Shown here: piece by piece, positions 45,641 to 58,619 of the stretch
How the letters are laid out: each line of letters begins with the position of its first letter
Position numbering within the stretch: the first letter of the stretch is position 1
Source: Dipteris shenzhenensis
Lineage: Eukaryota > Polypodiophyta > Polypodiopsida > Gleicheniales
Direction: 5' to 3' (one strand)
Assembly (NCBI GenBank): GCA_047967505.1
Contig: CM106539.1
Length of the DNA: 64,000 bases
Program-made: the position numbers and the translations under genes
The notes under the pieces: model-generated
Databases searched by the model: none
What the model was told of the DNA's origin: nothing
The model's input: the letters and a program-made list of their open reading frames with translations, nothing else

Positions 45641-46521
45641 GGTACCGCCACACTAACTCCAATCCTCATCATGAGTTCCATCACCTGTACTTGAGCCACC
45701 AATTACATTAGTTGTTACACTAGCAATATTAGTATTAGATTGAATCACTCACAATACCAACCATCTAGCATGGCAAAACACAAGTTAGTTAGGCATCCCC
45801 AACTAAACCATACAAGGCATCCACTAGGACCCCCGCTGTGTCATGTGCGCTCCCATGGAATACTTTGCAATAGTCAATATGAATAAAAAGAAAGTACTAT
45901 CTAGAGTAACAAATATTATAAATAAATTTTCATAATAGAGTCCTAGAGAAATCTTCTAGACTGTTGTAGCTCAAAGCTACCTTAATGTCATATAAGAAAA
46001 AAGAAAGTGTGGATTGCTAGATATTAAGAAAGAGTTCACTATCTCCCATACAGCTTGTTGACAAATAACTCCACAAATTTGAATAAAAATAAGGTAGAAA
46101 ATACAATGGAATACATGAAATATATTACTAATACAAGCAAGAAAGATGTTGGATTCAGGAAACTTTATTCAAGAAAGAAAATCTCTATTTCAAATCACAT
46201 ATATAGTAAGCTTTAAAGTCAAAACCAATCATAGGCTTTGCCTATATCAAATTAAGTGTAATCTCTACTAATGTTTTAGTAGTTGTCTTTGGATGTCAAT
46301 TGATGTGCTTTGTCCTTTAGTCTCACCAAGTAATTACAAGATATTTTTATTTGCAATTCAGTTACATTGTTCAATTTATTTTCTAGCATAATGATTTTGG
46401 ACATGTTCTTTGCATTGAACCTACTTTCTAGTTACATGCATATAGCTAACTTCTTGTCTCTAATGATCAAAATCATGAAGTCTTTGATATTAAAGTTGAC
46501 TACACTAATGCTAATTGTGCT
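45641..46521. other. AT-rich, nothing recognised
   Basis: About 0.9 kb of low-GC sequence. Only short frames without motifs. Confidence 0.4.
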
Positions 46522-48406
46522 TTTTCATCCCATTCATTATAATATTTAGTAAGTTCCAAAAGTTGACCTTTTGGCTTTGTAATAGTATTCCATCGCTTTG
46601 TCATTTGAAATGTATAGCTTGAACTTTCAATTTCCAAGAGAGGTTGAAAGAAGCATTACAAAGGACAATAAGCTTATTGGCCTGAAGTCCCATGATTGGC
46701 ATGAGTTCTTATGTGTATTCTACCTATTTCAAATCAATATTGATGCTTGAATGCTCTTCATTACTATAACAACAATTGTTATTGCATTGTTATAACTCCT
46801 TTGTTATGTGGATAGTTTTTCCTTCCAATTACAGTGAAAGGATGCTTATCAAAAGATGTTAGAAATGCTATCTACAAGATCAATGGCATTGTGAGGCATC
46901 CTTACAATCACATCCCCTTATATTCTATTTCATTTGAATGAGTATAAAATTTTGAGTCTTATATGGGCATGTGAAATAGATGGATCTTTCAAAAAGATAT
47001 CTTCTTATCAAGCATCGAGAAGGCTAGGGTGGATTCCATTGAAGCTGTGTACTTACTTGAGAAGCACTTTCCCTAAAGAATTATGACAATAAGTGCATGT
47101 GCTTGTACACATAATAGAGCAAGTCGCCATTTTAGGAAGCATTCATAGCCATTGGCTTTTTCTTTTGGGACGTTTTATGAATATCTTGAAGGGATTTGTA
47201 AGGTAAAAAGCAAGATAAAGGGAAGTATGGTAGGGGGCTAGCTTGTGCAAGAGTCATTGGTACATCTCAGTGAGTTTCTTGCATCCATAGATCTTGATAT
47301 GCCACTTCATTGTCATAATAAGGATGATGATCGTATCATTGCTGAGGTTGCATAAGGAAATGGATTCAAACAAAGATGGGTGAATAGATGAGGGAGAAAA
47401 TCAAAATGTTTTGTATACCCAATAGCAACGACATACAAAAGTTTTCATCCCATTCATTGTAATATTTAGTAAGTTCCAAAAGTTGACCTTTTGGCTTTAT
47501 AATAGTATTCCATCACTTTGTCATTTGAAATGTATAGCTTGAACTTTCAATTTCCAAGAGAGAGAAGGCAATGGTTAAGAGGATATTTTCTCTTCTTATA
47601 CATCTTTGCTTGAAAGAAGCATTACAAAGGACAATAAGCTTATTGGCCTGAAGTCCCATGATTGGCATGAGTTCTTATGTTTATTCTACATGTTTCAAAT
47701 CAATATTGATGCTTGAACACTCTTCATTACTATAACAACAATTGTTATTGCATTGCTATAACTCCTTTGTTACGTGGATAGTTTTTCCTTCCAATTACAG
47801 TGAAAGGATGCTTATCAAAAGATGTTAGAAATGCTATCTACAAGATCAATGGCATTGTGAGGTATCCTTACAATCACATCCCCTTATATTCTATTTCATT
47901 TGAATGAGTATAAAATTTTGAGTCTTATATAGGCATGTGAAATAGATGGATCTTTCAAAAAGATATCTTCTTATCAAGCATCGAGAAGGCTAGGGTGGAT
48001 TCCATTGAAGTTGTGTACTTACTTGAGAAGCACTTTCCCTAAAGAATTATGACAACAAGTGCATGTGCTTGTACACATAATAGAGCAAGTCACATTTTAG
48101 GAAGCATTCATAGCCATTGGCTATTTTTTTTGGAACGTTTTATGAATACCTTGAAGAAATTTGTAAGGCAAAAAGCAAGATAAAGGGAAGTACAGTAGGG
48201 GGCTAGCTTGTGCAAGAGTCATTGGTACATCTCACTGAGTTTCTTGCATCCATGGATCTTGATATGCCACTTCATTGTCATAACAAGGATCATGATCGTA
48301 TCATTGCCGAGCTTGCATAAGGAAATGGATTCAAACAAAGATGGGCGAATAGATGAGGGAGAAAGTCAAAATGTTTTGTATACCCAATAGCAAAGACATG
48401 CAAAAG
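46522..48406. repeat. 0.92-kb tandem duplication
   Basis: TTTCATCCCATTCATT at about 46524 recurs at about 47444 and the sequence stays closely similar to about 47441 and 48406, a 920-bp period. The second copy is about 45 bp longer because of an extra segment (AGAAGGCAATGGTTAAGAGG...) near 47562-47608. No intact reading frame is shared by both copies. The content is not recognised. Confidence 0.85.
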
Positions 48407-51400
48407 TTGATTAAGAGATATAGAGGCCAAAACAAAAAGAGCAAGTGTGATGAGGAGCTTTAGAAGGCACACACCAATGCAATCATATCCATGGGACCTT
48501 GCTCTTCTCCCCAAATACATGTCATGTGCTTGGCTACAACAAGCTCTTTGTCAAGTTGAAGATCATGGAGAGCATGTAACTGAGCCAGCACAGGACTTTG
48601 CATGAGAATGTGATCTACATGTGAATTTCTTACTTTTTGGTTTGCTTAAGTTAATCACGATCACAATCACTATAAAATGCATCCTTGTTGTTTTAATGAT
48701 TTTCCTTTGTGGTTCAAAAAGTACAGTGCATTATGGTCTTATGGATGACATTTTTGTGTAGAATGCATTGATACCAAGAGAGCCACAATTGATTGTGGAG
48801 TCATGGCTAAATTCATACAAGATAGCTGAGCAAGCACATCTGATACAAATCTCCTTTCCTCGTAATTAGATTATTGTGGGATCATATGCAATATCTTAGA
48901 AGTTGGAAAAATAATTAGGATTTTTATTCTTTATGTAAGATGGTTTAGAACTATCTACAACAACTCTAATGCTACAATAAGGAAAGATGGTAGTGGTTTT
49001 TCTGCCATAGACTCCACCAAACTCTTGACCAATGAAAGTGATACTTTTATTCTTCTCAAACAATGTGAGCAAGAACATACTAATGAATTAAGTTAATGTC
49101 TTTTGTTTTTGAACAATTGTAACATGTTTATACTTGAGCATAAATTATTATAATTAATGGTATTTTCATCTTAAACCTGGGTGATCTTTCATCCGGATCA
49201 TTATGATCCAACATGGTGGTATATGATCCAAGTTGCTCCTCAAAGTAAACAAATTTTTGATGATAAGGAAGTGGATATGGAGATGCCCAGATCTTTCATA
49301 ACGACTTATCTTATAGGATGTACTTTGAAGTTTGGATAGTTTCCTCAACATCATGTTGGGATAAGGCCATTTTGATGTCTTGGAAATATGAATTAGGACA
49401 TCAAGACTACATCAAACCTGCTTTCATGACAATAACTTCATTCCCCTTCTCAAAAAAGAAGTGAATATGACCAAAAGAGGAACTTTGGAAGACTATTAGA
49501 GAGGAAATGATAGCTTAAACATGAAAACAAGTAACATTTCCTTCACTTGCATGAATTTCTCCAATTACTCCTTTAGAGCTGATGAAGCCTTTAAAAATAT
49601 GATAGCTAGTGTGACCCCAACTATTGATAGACAAGAGAGAAAAAGTTTATAAGCCACATCAATCAATAAGTGCTACCATAAATTATACGAGCAATTATAA
49701 CCTGTTGGAAAGACCCATGATTGACTGGCATAGAAATAAATACTCTCTCATCTAATATGATATTGACACAAATAGAGCTTCAACTCTTAGCCACGCACCC
49801 ATGATTGAATGGCATAGACAAAAATACTCTCTAATCTAATACAATATTGGCACAAATAGAGCTTCAACTCTTAGCTACACAATGTTCTAATAGAGCTAGA
49901 GATGTCCTTGATATTCCAAAGCCTGAGGTCAGATTCAAATGTTGTTAGAGTAATGAGATTTTAGGTGGCTACCTATTACTCTCTCTATTATGCTACATTT
50001 GGGACCAAAACTAACTGAAATGAGAATCCTAAATTGCATGTTTTTATTGTTTTAGCTTTGCTATAATCAACCACGAAGATGTTTCTACCATGTTCCATAA
50101 CAATCGTATTGCAAGGAGCAACATGAAATCATTTCTATCTCTACACAAAATTAGCTCTCTATCTTTCTTCATCATGAGAAGATTCATTGGAATCTAGTTG
50201 CTCTCTAATAGCACTACTTGAATCTGGCTGCTCAACAATTATTCACCCACATGATCGAAAAAGGTATCATAACACAACGGCCATTTGGTGTACCATTCCC
50301 CTCATTTAGCCTTTGCATGCCATTCTTGTTCGGTTATGATGTTTGGCATCAATCCCCATTGCTCTAACTCCTCCATATGTGGTGCACATCAAATCTATAC
50401 TCTCCTCCGATGCCCAATTGTGCATTACTTGAATTTCATAACTCTAAGGATTATTTAGCTCTTCAAAATATTAAACGGGCCATTTAAACAAGTGCACTAA
50501 AAATACTTGCATATTTAATCCACAATAAATGATCGCCATTATAAAATCAGTGGATTGAGAGCAATTCAACCTATTGGTTTTTGTATCTCTCCTTAATAAT
50601 TCTAGCAAACTTACACAAAACATAGAAAATGAGGCCAATGTGCAAATCTACAGACTTCATGGAATGAGGACATTCATTAAGGAGCTCCACATTTGGAAAA
50701 AGAGAGATATGGAGCTACATCTTTGGGGAAAGGTAAATATGAATGCAACCAATCTCTTTGCAACATTAAAAATGGGTTGTGCATACTTGTGACGTGGTCG
50801 AAAACATATGCTCCCAATTTATTTATATTTCTTGAAGGATTCGATGAGCTTGATGGCTTCACTGGAGAAGTGTGTTCAAAGGGATCAAAATCAAGAGGTA
50901 GAGAAACACACTAGATACAAACCAGTGATGGAAGTGACCTTGCTTTAGAGAGAGCCCTAGAGAGAGTCCTTTCTCTTGTCCATTAAACAATGCAACCACA
51001 TAGGCACAGCCTCAATTGACATTCTACATAGGATTGAACTTGCCCTCTCCAAGGTTGTTATTGGGATGCACTTCTTAGATTTGAACTGATGCTCAAGCTT
51101 GCAATCCTCAACACGTAGGATCTATTGCATCCATTGAGGGGTTGCAAAGAATGCCACCCATTCTCATCAATTAAGATGTCAAATGAGAATTACACTACAA
51201 AGAGTAAGTGGAGAGGAGGCACTTTCTAGGGACAAATGAAAGCAATTTGATGGCACACTAAGATGGCACATTGTTGTGCCATCAAAAAACCATTAGCTTT
51301 TCTCACTCCTTTGCCCAAAACAAACCAGAAAAGAGTTAAATATATTAAACTTGACTTTCAAATTGCAATCCAATGCCTTCCCTTCTAAGACCTGCCACTA

Positions 51401-51644
51401 CAATCAATTCTCAACCAACACCTTCTTCTCTTCCAAGACCAATCCCTCCTCTCCCTTCAAATACTTTAGAGATGGTCTTTCCTCAAAATGGAGTGGTTGT
51501 ATTGCATTTTTGTGTCATGTTGATTTCATTTCATCCAAACATTTCTTAGGTCAAGTTCAAGTTACATTATTATTTTAAATCTGTCAATTCAAGCCCTTAT
51601 GCCACCGGAACACTTAGTGAGCTAGCTCGACTTTGATGTAGGGG
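48407..51644. repeat. AT-rich stretch with an 84-bp tandem repeat
   Basis: No convincing gene. CCCATGATTGA-x-TGGCATAGA recurs at 49714 and 49798 (84-bp period, two copies to about 49881). Short frames such as 50574-50792 lack recognisable motifs. Confidence 0.55.
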
Positions 51645-51971
51645 ATGAGTAAGAATGGGGGGGATTCAAGTGGCAAGATAAGGCATCGAAGGTCAGTATC
51701 CAAGGTAGCTAAGAGGGATTCGAATCATCAAGAAGTTATATTACAAGAAGCGATGAAGGTATTAGAAAGTTATGTAATCTTCCATCTTAAGAGCTTGAAC
51801 ACAAACCTAGAAAGTGAACAGTATTATGTGCATATATCTGACAGTCCACATTGTTCATGTCAGGAATTCACAAGAAGAATAGACAAGGGAAATTTTATAG
51901 GTCACATAAGCACATGTACTTTTGTAGCATGGTTGTGTTGGGTTTTCCGTACTCATGATTGGAATGTGTAA
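51645..51971 (+). CDS. Small ORF with a SWIM-like zinc-finger pattern (hypothetical)
   Basis: 108 codons. The N-terminus is basic (RHRRSVSKVAKRDSNHQ), then comes YYVHISDSPHCSCQEFTRRI followed by STCTFVAWLCWVFRTH. The first half fits the start of a SWIM zinc finger (beta strands, then CxC). The expected later C-x-H is degenerate (a C followed by T-F), so metal binding is doubtful. SWIM fingers occur in MULE transposases and FAR1-type proteins, so this may be a transposon scrap. It stands alone with no conserved neighbour. Confidence 0.3.
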   Translation: MSKNGGDSSGKIRHRRSVSKVAKRDSNHQEVILQEAMKVLESYVIFHLKSLNTNLESEQYYVHISDSPHCSCQEFTRRIDKGNFIGHISTCTFVAWLCWVFRTHDWNV

Positions 51972-53568
51972 CCTTATTTAAAGCTTATAGTTCCCAATAT
52001 TAGGATAGTTCTAGTTGGTTTTCCCCCACAAAAGCACTATAGTTGAGTCTAATCGATCTTGAAGCTTGAGATCATTTTGGTGAACCTTTCTACACTGCAA
52101 ACTCTTAGAAACCTTGTCTCTATATCATCCTCACAAAATCCATGGTGCCAAGTAATGATAAAAACCAAGTATTAGGCTCTACTAGAGTAGTATATGGGTT
52201 GTCTTTGTTATGGTGAACTCGATCAAGGATACCCTTCACCACAAATGGTGACATCTTGGATGTGGTGGCCCTAGAGAGCCAACCTCGCTTGAAACCCCAA
52301 CCTCGCACTTTTTGTTTTGTGGGTGAGAAGCTAGAGATGTGACCTCCTAGAGTGATGTCCTAAAGCTCGTGTATGACATAATCCACTATCACTTGTCTTT
52401 AGGTGAAAGGAATTCAAATGATAGTGGGTGTTAGTGCTGATGCCATTTACACTCCTTTGGCTAGACAACATAAAACCAATTCCCTAAGTCAAATAATGAG
52501 CAGCTAGGGGGATGAACAGAAACGAAAACATGGTGGACAAGGCAAGAAAGCGGGAAAAGAAGGGAGAGAAGGTGTTGCAGGTGAAGAAGGGGGGAGTTGA
52601 GCAAATATTGAGGGAATTCTTGCTTTGGCCTTTTGGACAATCCTCACATTGATAGGTTGCTTACCTAGAGGCAGGAGAAAGGGGAGCTATGAGAGGGTTG
52701 TAAGAGGTGGAATGGGTGGTGGGGAAGGGTAGAAAGTTTAACAAAGGAGGTTTTGGGGGGAGGGGGAGCATAATCCACTAGTTAAGGGGGGCTATTGCCC
52801 TTGTTTGATCCACACTAATTGCCTTTAAGGCTACACGAAAGCCTAGGTTGGCAAGGTATAAAGTTGAAGAGCGAGATGGAGGCCCAAAGCATGTGGCTTG
52901 GATTTGGATGAAGTCATGGGGCTTTTGTCAACTGAACTTCTCACCTCACACCAATGCAACAAGAGATCTGCATGCACAAACATGGAGAACTAAGAATGGA
53001 AAGAGGATTTAATATAGGAAGGTGAACACAAGACGTTGAAGCAATCAATAGGCTAAGGGGCGAAATTGATAGATGGGAGAGCTAAGCAAGAGAGAGTATT
53101 GTCAAAGCCCTATTGAATATTCAAAGAAAAATAAAGAAGTAATGATAAGAAATAAAATACATGAATATAAATACGTACGTATATTCATAAATGCAACATT
53201 ATCTCGCAATTTTCATATATGCAACATTATCTCACAATTTATATAAGGGGTTAGATTAGTTGTATCGGTAACCTTTGATGGCTTAGATAAATCTTCTATC
53301 ATGGCTTGAAATATCCAAACCTTCTATCATGGCCTAAAATCACTAGCCTTATCATTCAAATCAAAACCATCTACCATTACATGCCTACTACATCCTCATC
53401 TTACATTTACTAAGTGACTCAGCTATCATTCCTTAACCAGTCCAATTGGTAAGTCCAAAGCATCTAGGTGTTACTAAATGGTCATGAGCAATAATGCTAT
53501 CTTGCTATAAACCTCATCTCTCCCCAACTTCCATGTCACGATGTTAGTAAGTCTTAACCAGGACATTG
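51972..53568. other. No supported gene
   Basis: Mixed AT-rich and G-rich (52500-52770) sequence without recognisable coding. 53440-53560 is related to 54260-54350, so a local repeat flanks the next element. Confidence 0.4.
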
Positions 53569-54182
53569 TGACAAAATATGAAGAGGGGAGAGGAGAAGAG
53601 TGGAGATAAGGAGAGAGGGCACAGCTAGAGAGCACACCACAAATGACTAACTGTACACTAGATTTAGTTGAAAATGTAGAATATATACAAACCCATTTAG
53701 GGTTAGGGTTAGGGCATCTAACCCTTTCCTTTATAGCACTCTATTAGGTTAGTGCTATGCACATATGATCACATGATGATGCTATGCACATGTGACCACA
53801 TGATGTTGAGCATGAACTCTCAACACCTTCTCTCAAGATCAACATCACGAAGTAGGCCTTCCCTCAAGATGATGATTCTGGGGAATCGAAGAAGGACTGA
53901 GCATTACATTCCATCACACCCATTTAATGGGAATGTCCTTCCTCTACATCAAACCAAGAGCTAGTCGGTGTTTCTCAAAAAGCTCTTTACCGAGTGGTTT
54001 GGTAAAGATGTTTGCAACGTTCTCTTTGTTATCACAATGCTATAATGTGATGTCACCAAGCAACACTCTTTCTCTGATGAAGTGCTCTCTGACATCAATG
54101 TCTACTGGATTCTTGGCCAATGCTTGAGCCGATTGGTTATCACAATATATTGTTGTTGGCTTTGATTCATCAAAGTAATTTG
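53569..54182 (-). mobile_element. Family A Copia fragment: LTR plus end of pol
   Basis: The LTR 53569-53825 (257 bp, same ends as at 11093) adjoins the RNase H C-terminal region, which follows the 11.4-11.7 kb copy with substitutions and a 22-bp deletion near 54103. It ends abruptly at about 54182. The G-box palindromes of the 11-kb copy (CACGTG) are CACATG here, and the telomere-like run is kept (53697-53715). Confidence 0.88.
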
Positions 54183-54620
54183 CACTATGTTGTTCAAACA
54201 AAGATGTTTACATGTGACAAGTGGTACAAAATAGCTAGGGACTCTGCCCAATTGGTAAGTCCAAAGCATCTTGGTGCTAAATGGTCGTGATTTCTTGTTA
54301 TGAACCTCATCTTTTCCCAACTTCCATGTTATGATCTTAACCAGGATCTATGTTGTTCAACAAGGATGTTTGCATGTGACAAGTGGTAAAATAGCTAGGG
54401 AATTTGTGTGATCACCCTTTCACTTCTACTTCTCCTTCATCCTTCACAAACAAGCATCACTTGTCATGATGTTGGTAAGTCTTAACCAACATCTATGTTG
54501 TTCAAACAAGGATGTATACATGCGACAATTGGCACAAAATAGCTAGGGAGTCTGTGTGATCACCCTTTCACTTCTACTTCTCCTTCCTCCTTCACCAAAA
54601 AGCATCACTTTAACACATGT
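54183..54620. repeat. Tandem repeats of about 145-165 bp
   Basis: ATGTTGTTCAAACAA-x-GATG recurs at about 54187, 54350 and 54495, with shared tails (ATAGCTAGGGA, GTGTGATCACCCTTTCACTT). The array appears to continue on the far side of the family A fragment (53440-53560). Confidence 0.7.
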
Positions 54621-55040
54621 ATGATCTTGGGTCCTAGTAATGAGCCCTTTGGCTATTCCTGAGGGGAAATTGATGGACCACGAGGTAGTCTTATTTAAAT
54701 CGAGCTCTTGGCGTTTAATTGAGTTTTAGCATGGTGAGCCTAAGGCAAGTCTCACATGCCCGGGTCAATCAAGGTCCTGGTATCTTCTCTACTCTTTGGT
54801 TAGAGGAATCCACACTTGAGGTGGAATAAGGCAGGGGGAAAGAATTCTCCATGAGATGTGTGGTGAATGCTGACCCTAGTTAGCATGGCGCCTAGTTGCG
54901 TTAGAAGGACCCAATGCCATGGTAGGTTTTATTCAGATGTGTACGTAGAGTTGAAGTTTTTGTGCATTCTTCTTCTTCGTCTTCTTCTTCTTCTTGTGCA
55001 GGAGCTCTGCCTGCCATCGCCAAGCTCAGATCCAGCCACC
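54621..55040 (+). promoter_or_regulatory. Upstream region of the coatomer gamma gene
   Basis: A TTC-rich pyrimidine tract (about 54967-54996) lies just before the start codon and runs into TTGTGCAG (ending 55001). It may be a Y-patch promoter element or the end of an 80-nt leader intron beginning GTAGGT at 54922. Both readings are inference. No firm TATA box is seen. Confidence 0.4.
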
Positions 55041-57199
55041 ATGCTCTCCCAGCCCGCCATGAAGAAGGAAGACGATCACGATGATGAAGGTTAGTACTAC
55101 TCCTCGCCCATCCCTCAATTTCTCCGTGTCGACGCCTGGATCTCTGCAGATCCCTACAGTTCTGTTGCTCGCAATGCCGATCTCCCTAGCTCGCCTCCCG
55201 TCTAATCTGTCTTTTCCGCCCGTCAGAGGAGTACTCCCCGTTCCTTGGCATCGAGAAGGGTGCTGTTCTCCAGGAAGCGCGGGTGTTCAATGATCCACAG
55301 CTTGATGCAAGGCGTTGCGCTCAGGTTCGTGTTTCGCCCTTTTCGCTTGCGGATCACTCATTTAAATGATCACCGCCACCAGCATTTTGATTCGAGAAGC
55401 AACTCACTCCATTGATGGCTGTCAATCGGCGATGCAGGTCATCACAAAGCTTCTTTATCTCCTAAATCAAGGAGAGGTTTTTACAAAGGTGCTGCGCTGA
55501 ACCTTGGAACCAAACTTTTTTTCGAGCCTGATCCCACAAAAGGCAGGCTAATGCATTCTTCTATTTCCTGTAGGTGGAGGCTACCGAAGTCTTCTTCGCA
55601 GTGACGAAGCTTTTCCAGTCTAAGGATGTCGTGTTGCGTCGCATGGTTTATCTGATGATCAAGGAACTTTCTCCTTCAGCCGATGAGGTCATCTCTGGCC
55701 TTAAATTTGTTTTGAGTGTCTTGGCGTTAGGTTTCTCGTTTGACAATTCCGGCGGAGTTTGTGCCACAGGTCATCATAGTGACGAGCTCGTTGATGAAAG
55801 ATATGAATAGCAAGACGGATCTTTATCGTGCAAACGCAATCCGAGTGCTGTGCCGAATTACCGACGCAGCATTATTGGGTCAGATTGAGCGCTACATCAA
55901 GCAAGCTCTAGTCGACAAAAATCCCGTTGTTGCAAGTGCCGCGCTTGTCAGCGGAATTCATTTGCTGAAGGTATGAAAGGGCCTAATAGGATCTGTTTTA
56001 GTGGAAATTGAAAATTTGTATGATTGGACATTCTAGTCTTACAAAGGTATATCTGTTTTAGTGGAACTTCAAGGCATCCTCGGAAAATTTCAAGCTTTTT
56101 ATAAGTTGAATATCTTATTTCTCCCTACACTGGCAGACGAATTCAGAGGTTGTCAGACGCTGGAGTAACGAGGTACAGGAAGCAATTCAGTCAAGAGCTG
56201 CACTCGTCCAGTTCCATGCCCTTGCTTTACTTCATCAGGTTCGTATCCAATTCAGGGAAGAAGTTGGAGTTCTCTTGGTTAACCTTGCCTAGAAGCGTAA
56301 CTCAGTTTTCAATCTGCCTTTACAATAATTTAAAACCTGATTTTATCAGATACGCCAAAATGACCGACTGGCTGTCAGCAAGCTTGTAACAAGCCTCACT
56401 CGTGGTTCTGTTCGATCTCCACTAGCTCAATGTCTTTTGGTTCGATACACGAGCCAGGTAAGTTACTAACATTTTGAAGACAATAAATGTACTTTTTATA
56501 GGAAGAAACGATGTTTGGTCTATGTTTGAAGGTTCTTACAATGATGTTTGGCCTGCAAGGTTATTCAAGAGACAGCTTCACATACTCAAACAGGCGATCG
56601 TCCTTTCTATGATTTCTTGGAAGGTTGTCTACGCCACAAGAATGACATGGTCATATTGGAGGCTGCTCGTGCCATCACTGAATTGAATGGTGTGACTAGT
56701 AGGGAGCTGACACCTGCAATCACCGTTTTGCAGCTGTTCTTGAGTTCATCAAAGCCGGTTCTGCGCTTCGCTGCTGTTCGAACCTTGAATAAGGCAAGAT
56801 ATCTAAGACTGTCGTTGTTGGACATGCTGCCAATTTTTGTGTGTACCAACACGTAGTAGGTAACAGTATGTATGTGCCCCGCCTCCCCCCCTTCTCTCTC
56901 AAAATATATATGTATGCTGGGTCTTAATTATCTACCATACTGCTGCAGGTGGCGATGACTCATCCTTTGGCTGTGACAAATTGCAATATTGATATGGAAA
57001 GCTTGATATCAGATCAAAATCGCAGCATTGCTACCCTTGCTATAACTACACTGTTGAAGACAGGCAACGAGTCAAGTGTGGATCGATTGATGAAGCAAAT
57101 TACAAATTTCATGTCTGACATAGCTGATGAATTTAAAATTGTTGTTGTGGAGGCAATCCGATCTTTGTGCCTAAAGTTTCCACAGAAGTATCGTACATT
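55041..57199 (+). CDS. COPG: Coatomer subunit gamma (gamma-COP), exons 1-9, incomplete
   Basis: Gamma-COP is a large subunit of the COPI coat that forms Golgi-to-ER and intra-Golgi vesicles. Exons: 55041-55089, 55227-55324, 55438-55488, 55574-55687, 55770-55970, 56137-56238, 56350-56457, 56560-56793 and 56949-57199. Phases join cleanly to about 402 codons. Family landmarks: [113 protein letters not shown] and [19 protein letters not shown]. This is the N-terminal HEAT/adaptin-N trunk. The full protein is about 880 residues, so over half, including the appendage domain, is not seen before 64000. Intron 8 starts with GC (AAG|GCAAGA) rather than GT. Exon 9 ends at a good donor (ATT|GTAAGC), so the gene probably continues past the window. 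Truncation by rearrangement is the alternative. Confidence 0.96.
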
Positions 57200-58585
57200 G
57201 TAAGCTTCTGCTGGTGTTTTCACCTTTGCAGTCAGTCTGATTTATGTTATTAAGATGGCAAAGGAGGGAAAGCCGGTTTTGTGATTGTGACTGTGACTCT
57301 GTGTGCTCATAGTTGTGACGATAAGTATGTGAGCTTCGTCCTCTACCATTTTGAGCAACTTGCAGACCCTTTCTTCTTGGTTGTTCTTCCATTGGCCAGT
57401 TTCCACCTCTCTGTATTCTTATGTGCCATGGGCTTGAACGCAGTACATAAACTGACTCCAATGGAATCGTCCTCTGTGGCTGTCCATTGTGTGCTTAGTT
57501 CTTGAACCAAGGGTGCCACCTGCCTTAGTCTTAAGGGCTTTATATCTGGCTGAATCTGCTGTCTGCTCTTACTAGAAGCTTGAAGGCTGCTTTGGCTGAG
57601 GCCTTTACAGAGGCTGCTGCCACCCCCTATGTTAGGGTCTAAACTAAGGTTGGACTATCTTGGGTCAAGGCTGGACATCGAGGATTGGATCTAGGCTTAG
57701 GGCGCGTCTAACCTGAGATTTGAAATAACCTAAGGAGGGGTGGGATTGCAGCTAGCATGAAACCATGGATAGAGCTGATCCAAGTAATGTAAGCCTTCTC
57801 CTTTAGTGCTAGCCTTTGTCACGGCTGAGGATGCCCTTCACCTCCGGAGTACTGACAGACGAAGACCTTTGTATAAATTGATGCTCCAGTATGTGTGCGT
57901 GTGTGGATATGTATCTATGAGAGCATATCTTTATACGATGGTCTACACTGACCGTTGGGTGCTAATGACGGTGCGGATGTCATAGTGGCTAGTCGCCATG
58001 CGTGATGAAGTTCATGGTTTTCAACCTGAGTGACTGTCAGGAGATTGAATTTGCTTTCTGTTGTTTTTTTAGAGGATGAGTTTATGGAAGTAAAGCTACT
58101 TTATGCATGAAGTACTAAAGTTAGGGCTAGTTGCTAAAGAGGATGTAGATCTGTTGAATGATTCTGTATGTAGGATGGTCGATTAGTGCAGAATGTATGG
58201 GTGAACAATGGATGAATTGCTTGCAGTGTAGAGACAAATTTATTGCGATGTGTGGACAAACTCATGGCAATCTATGACGTTGCTGACACAGATTTGTAGG
58301 GAAGTACGCCTGACTGCCATACAGTGCACGGTCAATTCAATGCAAACTGTACGGGCAGGTCACGTTTGTAACAGTAATTGTAGAAGTGCAGTGATGGAGA
58401 ACATGTATGGCTTGTATGACAGTGATGTTCCGAATGCAGTCTGGAGCAGCAACATGACCACTGTTGCAAGACACTGATATGCAGGCACAAGAGCAGTAAA
58501 GTGATGATTCAATTCTTGTAGGTGGGGAAATGGGGAGGAGGCTGGATCAACTCCTGATACCACTGTTGGGTGTAAGGAGCGAAGA
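57200..58585 (+). other. Start of coatomer intron 9; repeat unit 1
   Basis: No further coatomer exon is recognised. 57620-58145 is related to 61520-61790 (GGATTGGATCTAGG, GCAGCTAGCATGAA/GGAGCTAGCATGAA, GTGGATAGAGCTGATC-like, and CTACTTTATGCA/CTATTTTATGCA). The complement of a primer-site-like sequence (CTCCTGATACCACTG) lies at 58552-58566, with no delimited LTR. Confidence 0.5.
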
Positions 58586-58619
58586 TTTTTAAAAAAAAAA
58601 TGCATTCCTATAAGTTTAT

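Noticed and set aside
58585-58601. A-run as the poly(A) tail of the LINE relic
   Set aside because: The LINE is on the minus strand, so its tail should appear as a T-run on the plus strand at this end.
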